Shown: piece by piece, positions 56,688 to 64,000 of the stretch | Position numbering within the stretch: position 1 is the first letter of the stretch | How the letters are laid out: the number at the start of each line of letters is the position of its first letter | NCBI RefSeq assembly: GCF_016135805.1 | Contig: NZ_JADWOX010000004.1 | Coordinates: 62,001-126,000 of the forward strand | From: Caulobacter hibisci | GTDB lineage: Bacteria > Pseudomonadota > Alphaproteobacteria > Caulobacterales > Caulobacteraceae | DNA: 64,000 bases | Direction: 5' to 3' | Made by a program: the position numbers and the translations under genes | The notes under the pieces: model-generated | The model's database searches: none | The model's input: the letters and a program-made list of their open reading frames with translations, nothing else | What the model was told of the DNA's origin: nothing

Positions 56688-57475
56688 CCCGGGGCTCCCT
56701 GATAGGCGTTGCGCACGGCGGGCGGCACGGCGTCGTAGACGGTCGGCCGCGCGATCTTCAGACGAAGACGGGCCGCCTCCAGCGGCTGCGCCATCAGCGC
56801 CTCGTAGTCCTGACCCGGCAGCCAGGCGGCGCGGCGGCCGCTGCGCCAGGCCTGCAACACCGCGCGGCCGCAGGGATGGCCCGTCCGGGCGCGCATGAAC
56901 TGCACCGCCGCGCCCGCCGCGATCAGGCCGAAGCCGGCGCTGCGGGTCTGGGGCAGCGAGAAGGCCACCACGCAGGCCTCGCCCAGCGCGTCGGTCTGGT
57001 AGCCGGTCAGAACGTGCCAGATGTCGTGCACGTCGCGGATCCGTCGCGCGTACCAGGCGCGGGGGTGAGCGGCCTCGATCTCGCTGTCGGCGACCTTGCG
57101 GCTCTCGTCGGCCAGGCCGTAGGCCGACAGGCTGCGGGCGTCGATGAAGTCGCGATAGGCCGCGCCCACCGTCCCGGCCACGAACCCGTCCAGCCAGGCC
57201 CGGTCCTGCAGGCGGTCCGACAGCTCGACCTGGCCATAGGCCTGGGCGCCGCCCTCCGGCGTCTGCAGAAGCCGCTGATAGCCCCAGTCGATCGACCGCC
57301 CCGCCAGGGCGTTCATGATCTCGAACACCTGGCGGGTGTCTTCCTTGTCGGCCACCAGCCGACCGAAGGCGCGGGCCGCGCGGACGGGCTGCACCCGGCG
57401 CGGCGCGGTCAGCGACGGCCGTCGCTCATGGCTCTGAAGCGGGCGCAACACGGGCGTCGAAGGCGCAGCTTGCAC
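56684..57475 (-). CDS. Coq4 family protein
   Basis: A 263-residue Coq4 family protein. The Zn-binding HDxxH-x11-E motif is intact: H150, D151, H154 (DVHDIWHVLTG) and E166. In eukaryotes Coq4 acts in ubiquinone synthesis; bacterial paralogues outside that pathway also occur in lipid and terpenoid gene clusters. Start is GTG 57475 with AAGGGG upstream. First gene of the minus-strand fad operon, with its start 48 bases from that of the divergent tetR gene. A ubiquinone-related role as electron acceptor support for FadE is possible but unproven. Confidence 0.8.
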   Translation of the reverse strand: MQAAPSTPVLRPLQSHERRPSLTAPRRVQPVRAARAFGRLVADKEDTRQVFEIMNALAGRSIDWGYQRLLQTPEGGAQAYGQVELSDRLQDRAWLDGFVAGTVGAAYRDFIDARSLSAYGLADESRKVADSEIEAAHPRAWYARRIRDVHDIWHVLTGYQTDALGEACVVAFSLPQTRSAGFGLIAAGAAVQFMRARTGHPCGRAVLQAWRSGRRAAWLPGQDYEALMAQPLEAARLRLKIARPTVYDAVPPAVRNAYQGAPG

Positions 57476-57517
57476 TTGCGGTTCCCCTTGTCTGGGCCTA
57501 AGGATTTGGCCTTATCT

Positions 57518-57542
57518 ACATGAATGTCATTTACATCGATGT
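57518..57542. promoter_or_regulatory. TetR-type operator, copy B (double site)
   Basis: Two palindromes with the same half-sites in tandem: ACATGAATGT (57518-57527) and ACATCGATGT (57533-57542), centres 15 bases apart, each followed by CA. They lie over the tetR start and 43 bases upstream of the coq4-like GTG. The second is part of TTACATCGATGT, which also occurs at 46766-46777. Confidence 0.65.
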
Positions 57543-58159
57543 CAATTGAAAAGACCGCCCCGCGTCGGCGCCGACGCCTGCCCGAGGAGGCGCGCCGCGA
57601 AGCGCTGACCTCGGCGCGCGCCCTGCTGCTGTCGGGCGGTCCCGACGCGGTGACGCTGTCGGCGGTCGCCGGCGAGATCGGCGTCACCCACGCCAACCTG
57701 ATCCACCACTTCGGATCGGCCGCCGGCCTGCAATCGGCCCTGATGGCCTCGATGGTCGCCGACCTGACCCAGGCCCTGGACGTTGCCGTCGCCCGCCTGC
57801 GCACCGACGAGGGCGCGCCGCTGGAGCTGGTCAATGCGGTGTTCGACGCCTTCTCCACCGGCGGCGCCGGCCGTCTGGCCGCCTGGATAGCGCTGTCGGG
57901 CGATCTCTCGCACCTCGAGCCCGTCCGCGCGGCGGTGCAGAACCTGGTCGAGGCGATCAGCGACAAGATGGGCGTGCAGGACGACCAGGCCCGCCAGGGC
58001 ATGGGGGCGGCGGTGCTGTTCATCGCGCTCAGCGCTTTCGGCGAGGCCCTGATCGGCCCGCCCCTGCGCGACATGCTCGACCAGCCCGACGACGCCGCCC
58101 GCCGCGTCGTCGCCAGCCTGCTGCCGCGGTTCCTGATCACCAAGCCGGCGGCTGGCTGA
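57524..58159 (+). CDS. TetR family transcriptional regulator
   Basis: A 211-residue repressor with an N-terminal TetR helix-turn-helix (LPEEARREALTSARALLLSG; VTLSAVAGEIGVTHANLIHH) and an all-helical ligand domain. ATG 57524 and ATG 57539 are both possible; the operator covers both, so autoregulation is likely and the leader must be very short. It is divergent from the coq4-fad operon, and a matching operator lies 11 kb away in front of the TonB receptor and FAD dehydrogenase genes. Acyl-CoA thioesters are common ligands of TetR proteins beside fad genes. Confidence 0.88.
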   Translation: MSFTSMSIEKTAPRRRRRLPEEARREALTSARALLLSGGPDAVTLSAVAGEIGVTHANLIHHFGSAAGLQSALMASMVADLTQALDVAVARLRTDEGAPLELVNAVFDAFSTGGAGRLAAWIALSGDLSHLEPVRAAVQNLVEAISDKMGVQDDQARQGMGAAVLFIALSAFGEALIGPPLRDMLDQPDDAARRVVASLLPRFLITKPAAG

Positions 58160-58246
58160 AATCGCGAGGTCGGGTGTCGGCGACCGAGCGCTCCGTTCGT
58201 CGTTCCGATGCTAGGCCGGCAAGCGGCTCGATCGAGGAGACAGGCG

Positions 58247-58621
58247 ATGCGCGTGATGGTGCTGGTCAAGGCGACCGAGGACAGCGAGCGGGGCTTCGAT
58301 CCCACGCCCGAGACCATGGCCATGATGGAGGCGATGGGCCGGTTCAACGACGAGCTGGAAAATGCCGGCGTGCTGGTCATGGCCGACGGCCTACAGCCTT
58401 CGTCGGCGGCCCGACGCGTGGCCTTCGACGGCCCCGACCGGACGGTGATCGACGGGCCCTTCCCTCACCCTCGCGAGCTGGTCGCCGGCTTCTGGCTGTG
58501 GGAGGTCAAGGACATGGACGAGGCCGTCGCCTGGGTGAAGCGCTGCCCCAACCCCATGCCCGGCCCCAGCGAGATCGAGATCCGGCCGGTGTACGCGCTG
58601 TCCGATCTGACGCCCGACTGA
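58247..58621 (+). CDS. YCII-related (DGPF domain) protein
   Basis: A 124-residue member of the YCII/DGPF family: VMVLVKATEDSERGFDPTPE at the start, the central VIDGPFPHPRELVAGFWLWE, and the end IEIRPVYAL. Fold is ferredoxin-like; these proteins often sit next to ECF sigma factors but none is here. ATG 58247 has GAGGAG upstream. Function unknown. Confidence 0.85.
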   Translation: MRVMVLVKATEDSERGFDPTPETMAMMEAMGRFNDELENAGVLVMADGLQPSSAARRVAFDGPDRTVIDGPFPHPRELVAGFWLWEVKDMDEAVAWVKRCPNPMPGPSEIEIRPVYALSDLTPD

Positions 58622-58678
58622 CCCCTCCGGTCACGGATGGGGTGGCGAGGACGCGCCTGACAGGCTAACTCCCCTGGA

Positions 58679-59008
58679 ATGGCACGCACCAAGCTGAACC
58701 CTGAATTCGATATCGAGGTCGACGGAGACCCCTATGCCTGGCGGCTGCATCGTCAGCCCCAGTGGTCCCGCGACCCCGCCGAGCGGCACGGCATGGCCAT
58801 CGCCGTGCGCCACAAGGAAGGGCAGCGCGAGGCCGTGGTCGAGTTCCCGCCGGGGCCTCAGCCCAAATACGGCGCGCCGATGCTGAAGCCCTCGCATATC
58901 GCGCCGGCCCTGGTGGCCAAGGCCATCACCTCCGCCATCGCGGCGGGGTGGGAGCCCCTGTCGCGCGGCAAGACCGTCGCGATCATGGTGGACGCCACCG
59001 GCGCCTGA
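58679..59008 (+). CDS. Hypothetical 109-residue protein
   Basis: Conserved-looking soluble protein of unknown role (FDIEVDGDPYAWRLHRQPQW; SHIAPALVAKAITSAIAAGW). No signal peptide or membrane segment. It starts at ATG 58679, 57 bases after the YCII gene, same strand. Codon third positions are GC-rich as in true genes. Confidence 0.6.
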   Translation: MARTKLNPEFDIEVDGDPYAWRLHRQPQWSRDPAERHGMAIAVRHKEGQREAVVEFPPGPQPKYGAPMLKPSHIAPALVAKAITSAIAAGWEPLSRGKTVAIMVDATGA

Positions 59009-59116
59009 CGCCCGCCCCCTGCGGGAATAAGGGCTTGCCCCTTGATATTGTCAGCGACTTGAAATTCTCGCCAAGGTAGCGTTCCGACGCTTGGAGCGGC
59101 AAAGGGGAGCGTGATC

Positions 59117-59554
59117 ATGAGTGGAGGCGTCGACGCGGAGACGCACGAACTGCAGTGCGTCGCCGACTGCGGCATCGTCATGCCGCTGCCCATCGAAGCC
59201 TATGCGTCGATCCCCCTGCTCGCCCTGGTCATCGCCGTCGCCTGGATCGCGCTGCGCCGGCTGGCCCGCCGCAAGCGGGCGCCTTCGAAGGCTGATCGAA
59301 CCGGCCGGAACAGCCGATCCCCGCCCGCTGGCGTCTCGCGCAACTACTGGCGGGTCGACGAGCCGGGAAAGCTCCACGTCTATCTCAATGCCGAAGAGGC
59401 CGAGGTCCGGGAATATTGCGAGGGGACCGACAGAACCTTCGCGCGCCTGTCCGAGGAGAAGGTTCGGGAGATCGGCGAGGAGTGGCTGTACGACCGGCTG
59501 TCGCGGTCCCTGCGCCGGCAGCCGGACGGATCGCTGAAGGCCGTTCCGGGCTAG
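59117..59554 (+). CDS. Hypothetical single-span membrane protein
   Basis: A 145-residue protein with one membrane helix (YASIPLLALVIAVAWIALRR) after a short N-terminal region, then a basic linker and a soluble C-terminal domain (KLHVYLNAEEAEVREYCEGT; VREIGEEWLYDRL). ATG 59117 fits the GGGGAG site 8 bases upstream; GTG 59111 is too close to it. No family recognised. It converges on the SDR gene. Confidence 0.6.
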   Translation: MSGGVDAETHELQCVADCGIVMPLPIEAYASIPLLALVIAVAWIALRRLARRKRAPSKADRTGRNSRSPPAGVSRNYWRVDEPGKLHVYLNAEEAEVREYCEGTDRTFARLSEEKVREIGEEWLYDRLSRSLRRQPDGSLKAVPG

Positions 59555-59570
59555 CGGGTCGCGCGCCTGT

Positions 59571-60299
59571 TCAGCGGCCGCCGCCGACGTCGAGCGTCGC
59601 GCCGGTGACGTAGGAGGCCGCATCGCTCAGAAGCCAGACGATGGCCTCGCCGACTTCCTCGGGAAGGCCGGCCCGCCCCATCGGGGTCTGGACGCCCAGG
59701 CGGCGGGCGCGGTCCGGATGGCCGCCGCTCGCATAGATCTCGGTTTCGATCAGCCCCGGACGCACCGAATTCACCCGCACGCCGTCCGGCGCCAGCTCCT
59801 TGGCGAGGCCGACCGCGAGGGCGTCGAGCGCGGCCTTCGAGCCGGCATAGTCGACATATTCGCCGGGCGAGCCCAGCCGCGCCGCAAGCGACGACACCAG
59901 CACGATGGAGCCGCCGGACGTCAGGGTCCGCGCGGCCTCACGCGCCGTCAGATAGGCGCCCAGGACATTGACCTCGAACATCCGCCGCAGCCGATCGGCC
60001 GACATCTCCGCCAGGCGCTGCGACGGCCCGACGATCCCGGCGTTGACGACCACGCCCGACAGCGGGCCGAGCGCGGCCGTCGCCGCCTGGAACATCTCGA
60101 CCACGTCGGCCTCGCGGCTGACGTCGCCGGGGACGAGCACCGCCTCGACGCCGCGCTCGCGCACGGCCGCCGCGGCGGCCTGCGCCGCGTCGCGATCGGT
60201 CCTGTAGTTCACGGCCACCGACCAGCCCGCCTCTGCGGCGCGAAGGGCGGCGGCCCGCCCGATTCCTCGACCGGCGCCGGTGATGAGAATGGCCTTCAT
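59571..60299 (-). CDS. Short-chain dehydrogenase/reductase
   Basis: Classical SDR of 242 residues: cofactor motif LITGAGRGIGRAAAL, NAG in VVNAGIVG, catalytic Ser in VLVSSLAAR and Tyr-Lys in YAGSKAALDALAVGLAKEL, then VRPGLIETEIYASGGHPDR. The Arg after the first strand pair (NYRTDRDAA) suggests NADP(H). Same strand as, and 56 bases downstream of, the third TonB receptor gene. Substrate unknown. Confidence 0.88.
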   Translation of the reverse strand: MKAILITGAGRGIGRAAALRAAEAGWSVAVNYRTDRDAAQAAAAAVRERGVEAVLVPGDVSREADVVEMFQAATAALGPLSGVVVNAGIVGPSQRLAEMSADRLRRMFEVNVLGAYLTAREAARTLTSGGSIVLVSSLAARLGSPGEYVDYAGSKAALDALAVGLAKELAPDGVRVNSVRPGLIETEIYASGGHPDRARRLGVQTPMGRAGLPEEVGEAIVWLLSDAASYVTGATLDVGGGR

Positions 60300-60355
60300 G
60301 CCGCCGCTATAGCGCCGGGATAACGGCGATCAAAGGCTTGTCGCGGCGGCGCGCC

Positions 60356-62800
60356 CTAGAACTTCCAGCTTAGCGCCGCGCCCCAGGTCCGCGCCTTGCC
60401 GGGGAAGCGGACCACGGTGTTGGCGTTGCTGCTGACGGCCGTCCAGTAATATTCGTCCGTCAGGTTGCGGCCCCACAGCGAGACCTCCCAGCCCTTGTCG
60501 GGCGACGAGAGGCCCAGGCTGGCGTTCAGCAGGCCATAGCTGTCGATGGCGAACAGCGGATTGCCCTCCAGGTCGGCGCTCGACTTGTCCTGCCAGCGAC
60601 CGTTCAGGGCGGCCTGAAGCTTCAGGCCGCTGGATAGGTCGTGGTCGAACAGGGCCGTCAGGCCGCCCTGGAACTTGGGGCTGTATAGAAAGGGCCGCCC
60701 ATCGAAGGTCTGGGCCTGACCGGCGGCGTTGATGCCGGTGTAGCCCTTCACTTCGGTGTGCAGCCAAGTCGCCGAGGCGAGGAAGGTGAGCGACCGCGTG
60801 GCCCGCCAGGTGATGTCGCCGTCCAGGCCCCTCGCCTCGCCTTCCGGCACGTTGGCCAGGCGCGACAGGGCCGTATAGATCGGGTCGGCGAAATACACGC
60901 TGAGCTGCTTGTCGGTATAGTCGTAGTAGAAGACGCCCAGATTGGCCTGCACCCGCCGCTCCAGCAGCGAGGCCTTCACCCCCAGTTCGTAGGCGGTCAG
61001 CAGTTCCTGGCGCGCGGGCGCGTTCTGGGTCGAGATGTTGGCGGCGTTGATCGGCGTGGCCCCGGCCTTGGCCCCGCGCGAGATCGAGCCGTAGACCAGC
61101 ACGTCGTCCGAAGCCTGCCAGTCCAGCGCCACGCGCCAGGCGAAATTGTCCTCGTCCAGGGTCGAGCGCACGAAGCCGAAGCTGGCCGTGGCCGGGTTGA
61201 AGGTGTTGCACGAGCCCTGGGTGATCGGCGCCACCAGGCCATAGACCCCGAAGAACAGCGCCCGGTTCACGACATTGACGTTGGGCAGCATGTTGCCGTT
61301 GAAGTCGCGCGAACAGCCGACGTAGTCCTGCTTGTCCTGGCTGTAGCGCAGGCCGACGGTCAGCTTGAGGGCTTCAGTCAGTTGGCGGTCGGCGTTGGCG
61401 AAGACGCTGACCGTGTCGGTCTCGATATTGCCGACGTCCTCATAGGTGCGGAACGCCTGGCTCATCTGCAGGGCGGTGTAGCCGCCGCTGTTGAACGGCG
61501 TCGCCAGCAGGGTCGAGCCGTAGAACCGGATCAGCCCGACATTGGCGTTCTGGCCCAGGATCGTGCGGTTGCTGTCGAGGATCTTGTCGTGGGCCACATA
61601 GGTCCCGATCAGCCACGAGCCCTTCTCGGTGCGCCCCTCCAGCCGCAGCTCCTCGGCCGCCGACTCGATGTCGCCATGAGCCTTCTGGACCAGGATCTCG
61701 TAGGGCGCGCCGCTCCAGTCGAACACCGCGTCGCGCTTGAGCTTGTTGTAGCTGGTCAGCGAGATCAGGCTGACGTCGTCCGACAGGTGCCAGGCGAAGC
61801 GCAGCTTGGCCGCGTCGAAGCGATCGTCCTCCTGCGCCGGATCGTTGATGCCCAGGCCCGTGCCGGCGTCGACGCCGCGCACCGACAGCGGCGCCCAGTC
61901 GGCCTGGGTCGCCTTGGTCGGTTTGTTGTTGGCCACATAGGCGACCAGGCCCGCGGCGTTGAACGGACTGGCCGCCGTGGCCGGGGTGAAGCCGATGGCC
62001 TGGGCGGCCACGGTGTCCGACGTGTTGCGCCAGCCGGCGTAGGAGAAGTCCAGATCGACCTTCTCGCTCGGCAGGGCCGCCAGCGACAGCCGCCAGCCCT
62101 GGCGATGCACCTCGCCCTGGCGCTCGCCGCGGCTGTTGCTGACCTGCCAGCCCTCGCCGCTGTGCTCGGCGCGGAAGGCCAGACGGGCCTGGACCTTGTC
62201 GCCCAGCGGACCGCTGAAATAGCCCTCGATGTTGCGGGTCTGGTAGTTGCCGGCCTCGGCGGTGAGGCCCGCCTCGAACTGCTCGGTCGGCTTGTTGGTC
62301 ACGAAGTCGACTAGGCCCGCCGTGGTGTTGCGGCCGTACAGCGTGCCCTGCGGGCCTTTCAGCACCTCGACCCGCTCCAGGTCGAACATCGGGCCGGTGT
62401 TCATGAACGGATAGGCGTAGGCGACCTCGTCGACATAGGTGCCAACGGTTGAGGTGGCCGACAGGTTGATGGTGTTGAAGCCGATGCCGCGCAGCGTATA
62501 GGTCGGCACGCCCTGGTAGCTCTGGCTGACCGTGAAGCTGGGCGCGACGGTCGACAGGTCCTTGGGGTCGGTAACCCGCAACTGCTTCAGGGCGTCGCCG
62601 CTGAAGGCCTGGATCGGCATGCCGATGTCATTGGCCGCTTCCTCGCGGCGCTGTGCCGTGACCACGACGGTCTCGATGGCGAAGCTGTCCTTATTGTCCT
62701 GGGCGGGCTTGGCCGCCGGGGCCTGGGCCCAGGCCGACGCCGCCATCGTCATAGCCAGCGCGGACACCCCCAGCGTCAGCGCGACACGCAGTCCTCGCAT
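60356..62800 (-). CDS. TonB-dependent receptor, third copy
   Basis: Outer membrane receptor of 814 residues. Signal peptide ends near ASAWAQA; TonB-box-like IETVVVTAQRREEAANDIGM; plug with RVEVLKGPQGTLYGRNTTAG; barrel ending in LSWKF. It differs from the other two receptors in loop sequence. It lies between the acyl-CoA dehydrogenase gene (96-base gap upstream) and an SDR gene, all on the minus strand, so it may import a hydrophobic compound for that dehydrogenase. The gap 62801-62896 holds a weak CTATC/GATAG dyad only. Confidence 0.9.
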   Translation of the reverse strand: MRGLRVALTLGVSALAMTMAASAWAQAPAAKPAQDNKDSFAIETVVVTAQRREEAANDIGMPIQAFSGDALKQLRVTDPKDLSTVAPSFTVSQSYQGVPTYTLRGIGFNTINLSATSTVGTYVDEVAYAYPFMNTGPMFDLERVEVLKGPQGTLYGRNTTAGLVDFVTNKPTEQFEAGLTAEAGNYQTRNIEGYFSGPLGDKVQARLAFRAEHSGEGWQVSNSRGERQGEVHRQGWRLSLAALPSEKVDLDFSYAGWRNTSDTVAAQAIGFTPATAASPFNAAGLVAYVANNKPTKATQADWAPLSVRGVDAGTGLGINDPAQEDDRFDAAKLRFAWHLSDDVSLISLTSYNKLKRDAVFDWSGAPYEILVQKAHGDIESAAEELRLEGRTEKGSWLIGTYVAHDKILDSNRTILGQNANVGLIRFYGSTLLATPFNSGGYTALQMSQAFRTYEDVGNIETDTVSVFANADRQLTEALKLTVGLRYSQDKQDYVGCSRDFNGNMLPNVNVVNRALFFGVYGLVAPITQGSCNTFNPATASFGFVRSTLDEDNFAWRVALDWQASDDVLVYGSISRGAKAGATPINAANISTQNAPARQELLTAYELGVKASLLERRVQANLGVFYYDYTDKQLSVYFADPIYTALSRLANVPEGEARGLDGDITWRATRSLTFLASATWLHTEVKGYTGINAAGQAQTFDGRPFLYSPKFQGGLTALFDHDLSSGLKLQAALNGRWQDKSSADLEGNPLFAIDSYGLLNASLGLSSPDKGWEVSLWGRNLTDEYYWTAVSSNANTVVRFPGKARTWGAALSWKF

Positions 62801-62896
62801 GCGAAACCTCCCTCAGGCCGCGCCTTCATTGGACGCTGGCTCGACTGGAGCGTGCGGTGGCCGGGAGACTCTAACAAGCTATCGGAACTGATAGGG

Positions 62897-64000
62897 TCAG
62901 AGGCCCAGCACCAGCTTGGCGATGATGTCGCGCTGGATCTCGTTGGAGCCGCCATAGATCGAGGCGGCGCGGTTGTTCAGGTAACGGGCCGTCGTGGTCA
63001 GGCCGCTCTCGGGGCCGACGAAGGCCGCGTTCGAGCCCGCCTCCCGCGCCGTCGGCTGGTGCACGGCCGCATAGCCGCCCAGGGCGTCGATCGCCAGCTC
63101 GTCCTGCCGCTGCAAGGCTTCCGAGCCCTGGGCCTTGAGGATCGACGAGGCCGGCCCGGGATTGGCCCCGCCGGCGATGGCGCTCAGCACCCGCCGCTCG
63201 GTGACGTCGATGGCCAGGGCGGCGATCTCCGCCTCCGCCAGCCGTCGGCGCTGATCCTGGTCCTCAGGCTCGACCTGCCCGCGCAGCCGCTCCAGCCCCG
63301 CCTCCAGCCCGGCCGCATAGCCCCCGCCCCGCTCGAACTCGAGCAGGTGCTTGGCCACCGTCCACCCCTGGTTCTCCTCGCCCAGCCGATCGGCGCGGGG
63401 CGTGCGGACGTCGTCGAAGAACACCTGGTTGACCTCGTGCTCGCCGGCCATCGTGATGATCGGATCGACGCGGATGCCCGGCCGGTCCATCTCGACCAGC
63501 AGGAAGGTGATGCCCGCCTGCGGCTTACCCTCGCTCGATGTGCGCACCAGGCAGAACATGTGCGTGGCCCAGTGGGCGTGGGTGGTCCAGATCTTCGAGC
63601 CGTTCAGCACGTAGTCGTCGCCGTCGGCGACCGCTTTCATCTGCAGCGAGGCCAGGTCCGACCCCGCCCCGGGCTCCGAATAGCCCTGGCACCAGTAGTC
63701 CTGCCCCGACAGGATGCGCGGCAGGTAGCGGGCCTTCTGCTCGGGCGTGCCGAACCGCATGATCGCCGGCGCAACCATCCGCAGGCCCATCGGCGCCAGG
63801 CCCGGCGCCCCGGCCCGGGCGCATTCGGCGAAGAACACGTGCCGCTGGATCTCGCTCCAGCCCGGCCCGCCGTGCTCCACCGGCCAGGTCGGGGCGGCCC
63901 AGCCCTTCTCGTGCAGGATCCTCTGCCAGGCCAGGCTTTGGGCCTTGTCGCAGAACACGCTGGTCATCCGCCGCCCGGCCTCGCGCAGCCGCGGCGTCAG
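62897..64000 (-). CDS. Acyl-CoA dehydrogenase, N terminus outside window
   Basis: Medium-length acyl-CoA dehydrogenase; 367 residues are visible and the frame stays open to the window edge (LTPRLREAGRRMTSVF), so the real start lies beyond 64000 and ATG 63967 is internal. Core motifs: GWAAPTWPVEHGGPGWSEIQ, YSEPGAGSDLASLQMKAVAD, GSKIWTTHAHWATH, and the C-terminal IYGGSNEIQRDIIAKLVLGL. The family uses FAD and an active Glu. Subgroup members act on steroid side chains, terpenoid acids or branched acids as well as fatty acids, so the substrate is open. Confidence 0.9.
   Translation of the reverse strand: MTPRLREAGRRMTSVFCDKAQSLAWQRILHEKGWAAPTWPVEHGGPGWSEIQRHVFFAECARAGAPGLAPMGLRMVAPAIMRFGTPEQKARYLPRILSGQDYWCQGYSEPGAGSDLASLQMKAVADGDDYVLNGSKIWTTHAHWATHMFCLVRTSSEGKPQAGITFLLVEMDRPGIRVDPIITMAGEHEVNQVFFDDVRTPRADRLGEENQGWTVAKHLLEFERGGGYAAGLEAGLERLRGQVEPEDQDQRRRLAEAEIAALAIDVTERRVLSAIAGGANPGPASSILKAQGSEALQRQDELAIDALGGYAAVHQPTAREAGSNAAFVGPESGLTTTARYLNNRAASIYGGSNEIQRDIIAKLVLGL

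Noticed and set aside
53100..56702. A 1200-codon plus-strand frame
   Set aside because: Antisense to fabG and fadE; low-complexity Arg/Gly/Gln-rich translation with no family features.

Overview
The window looks like the chromosome of a high-GC alphaproteobacterium, most probably a Caulobacter or close relative (Caulobacteraceae). The evidence is three large TonB-dependent receptors, Czc-type metal efflux, short leaders, tightly overlapping operons and a very G+C-rich third codon position. No rRNA, tRNA or CRISPR array was found.

Positions 1 to about 24.1 kb form an accessory island. It opens with a Tn7/Tn5053-type transposition module (tniA cut by the window edge, tniB, tniQ) and a small ribbon-helix-helix gene. 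A heavy-metal block follows (4.0-16.0 kb): a CadR/ZntR-like MerR regulator with a clear operator, a CDF-like transporter, a His-rich periplasmic protein, CzcC, CzcB and CzcA, CzcD, two DUF190 proteins, an SRPBCC protein and a P1B-4 ATPase with the SPC/HEGST signature. Next (16.1-22.6 kb) come two large genes that look like an undescribed conflict or defence locus: a 1332-residue protein with a DUF4365 nuclease-like head, a TPR body, a GreA/B C-terminal-like segment and a PIN-like tail, and a 770-residue protein with tandem deoxyribosyltransferase/TIR-like domains fused to a P-loop ATPase. The second gene is visibly lower in GC. A tyrosine recombinase and an orphan Phd-like antitoxin close the island.

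From 24.2 to 41.9 kb lies what I read as a utilisation locus for plant rhamnosyl-glucosides with an aromatic aglycone. The minus-strand operon holds a TonB receptor, an esterase, a GH1 beta-glucosidase, a GH106 alpha-L-rhamnosidase, a RhaT-type rhamnose permease and an IclR regulator. A NodD-like LysR regulator sits at the divergence point. The plus-strand operon holds an amidohydrolase, an alpha/beta hydrolase, an FAD aromatic hydroxylase, a GlcG/HbpS protein, a VOC (extradiol dioxygenase-like) protein and a FAH-family hydrolase. A nearly identical 15-bp motif lies in front of both operons, which suggests one LysR regulon. The substrate class (flavonoid rutinosides or similar) is an inference.

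From 42.0 to 43.6 kb there are small genes: an 80-residue hypothetical, a REP-like inverted pair, a DUF2147 protein, and a secreted PraB-like protein with a good terminator. From 43.7 to 58.2 kb there is a lipid or hydrophobic-substrate catabolic region: a TonB receptor divergent from a KstD-like FAD dehydrogenase, and an operon coq4-like / DUF2147 / fadE / high-molecular-weight fabG / maoC / thiolase / fadD divergent from a TetR regulator. The palindrome TTACATCGATGT occurs in both divergent promoter regions, linking them as one probable TetR regulon. The last 6 kb hold a YCII/DGPF protein, two hypothetical proteins, an SDR, a third TonB receptor and an acyl-CoA dehydrogenase cut by the window edge.
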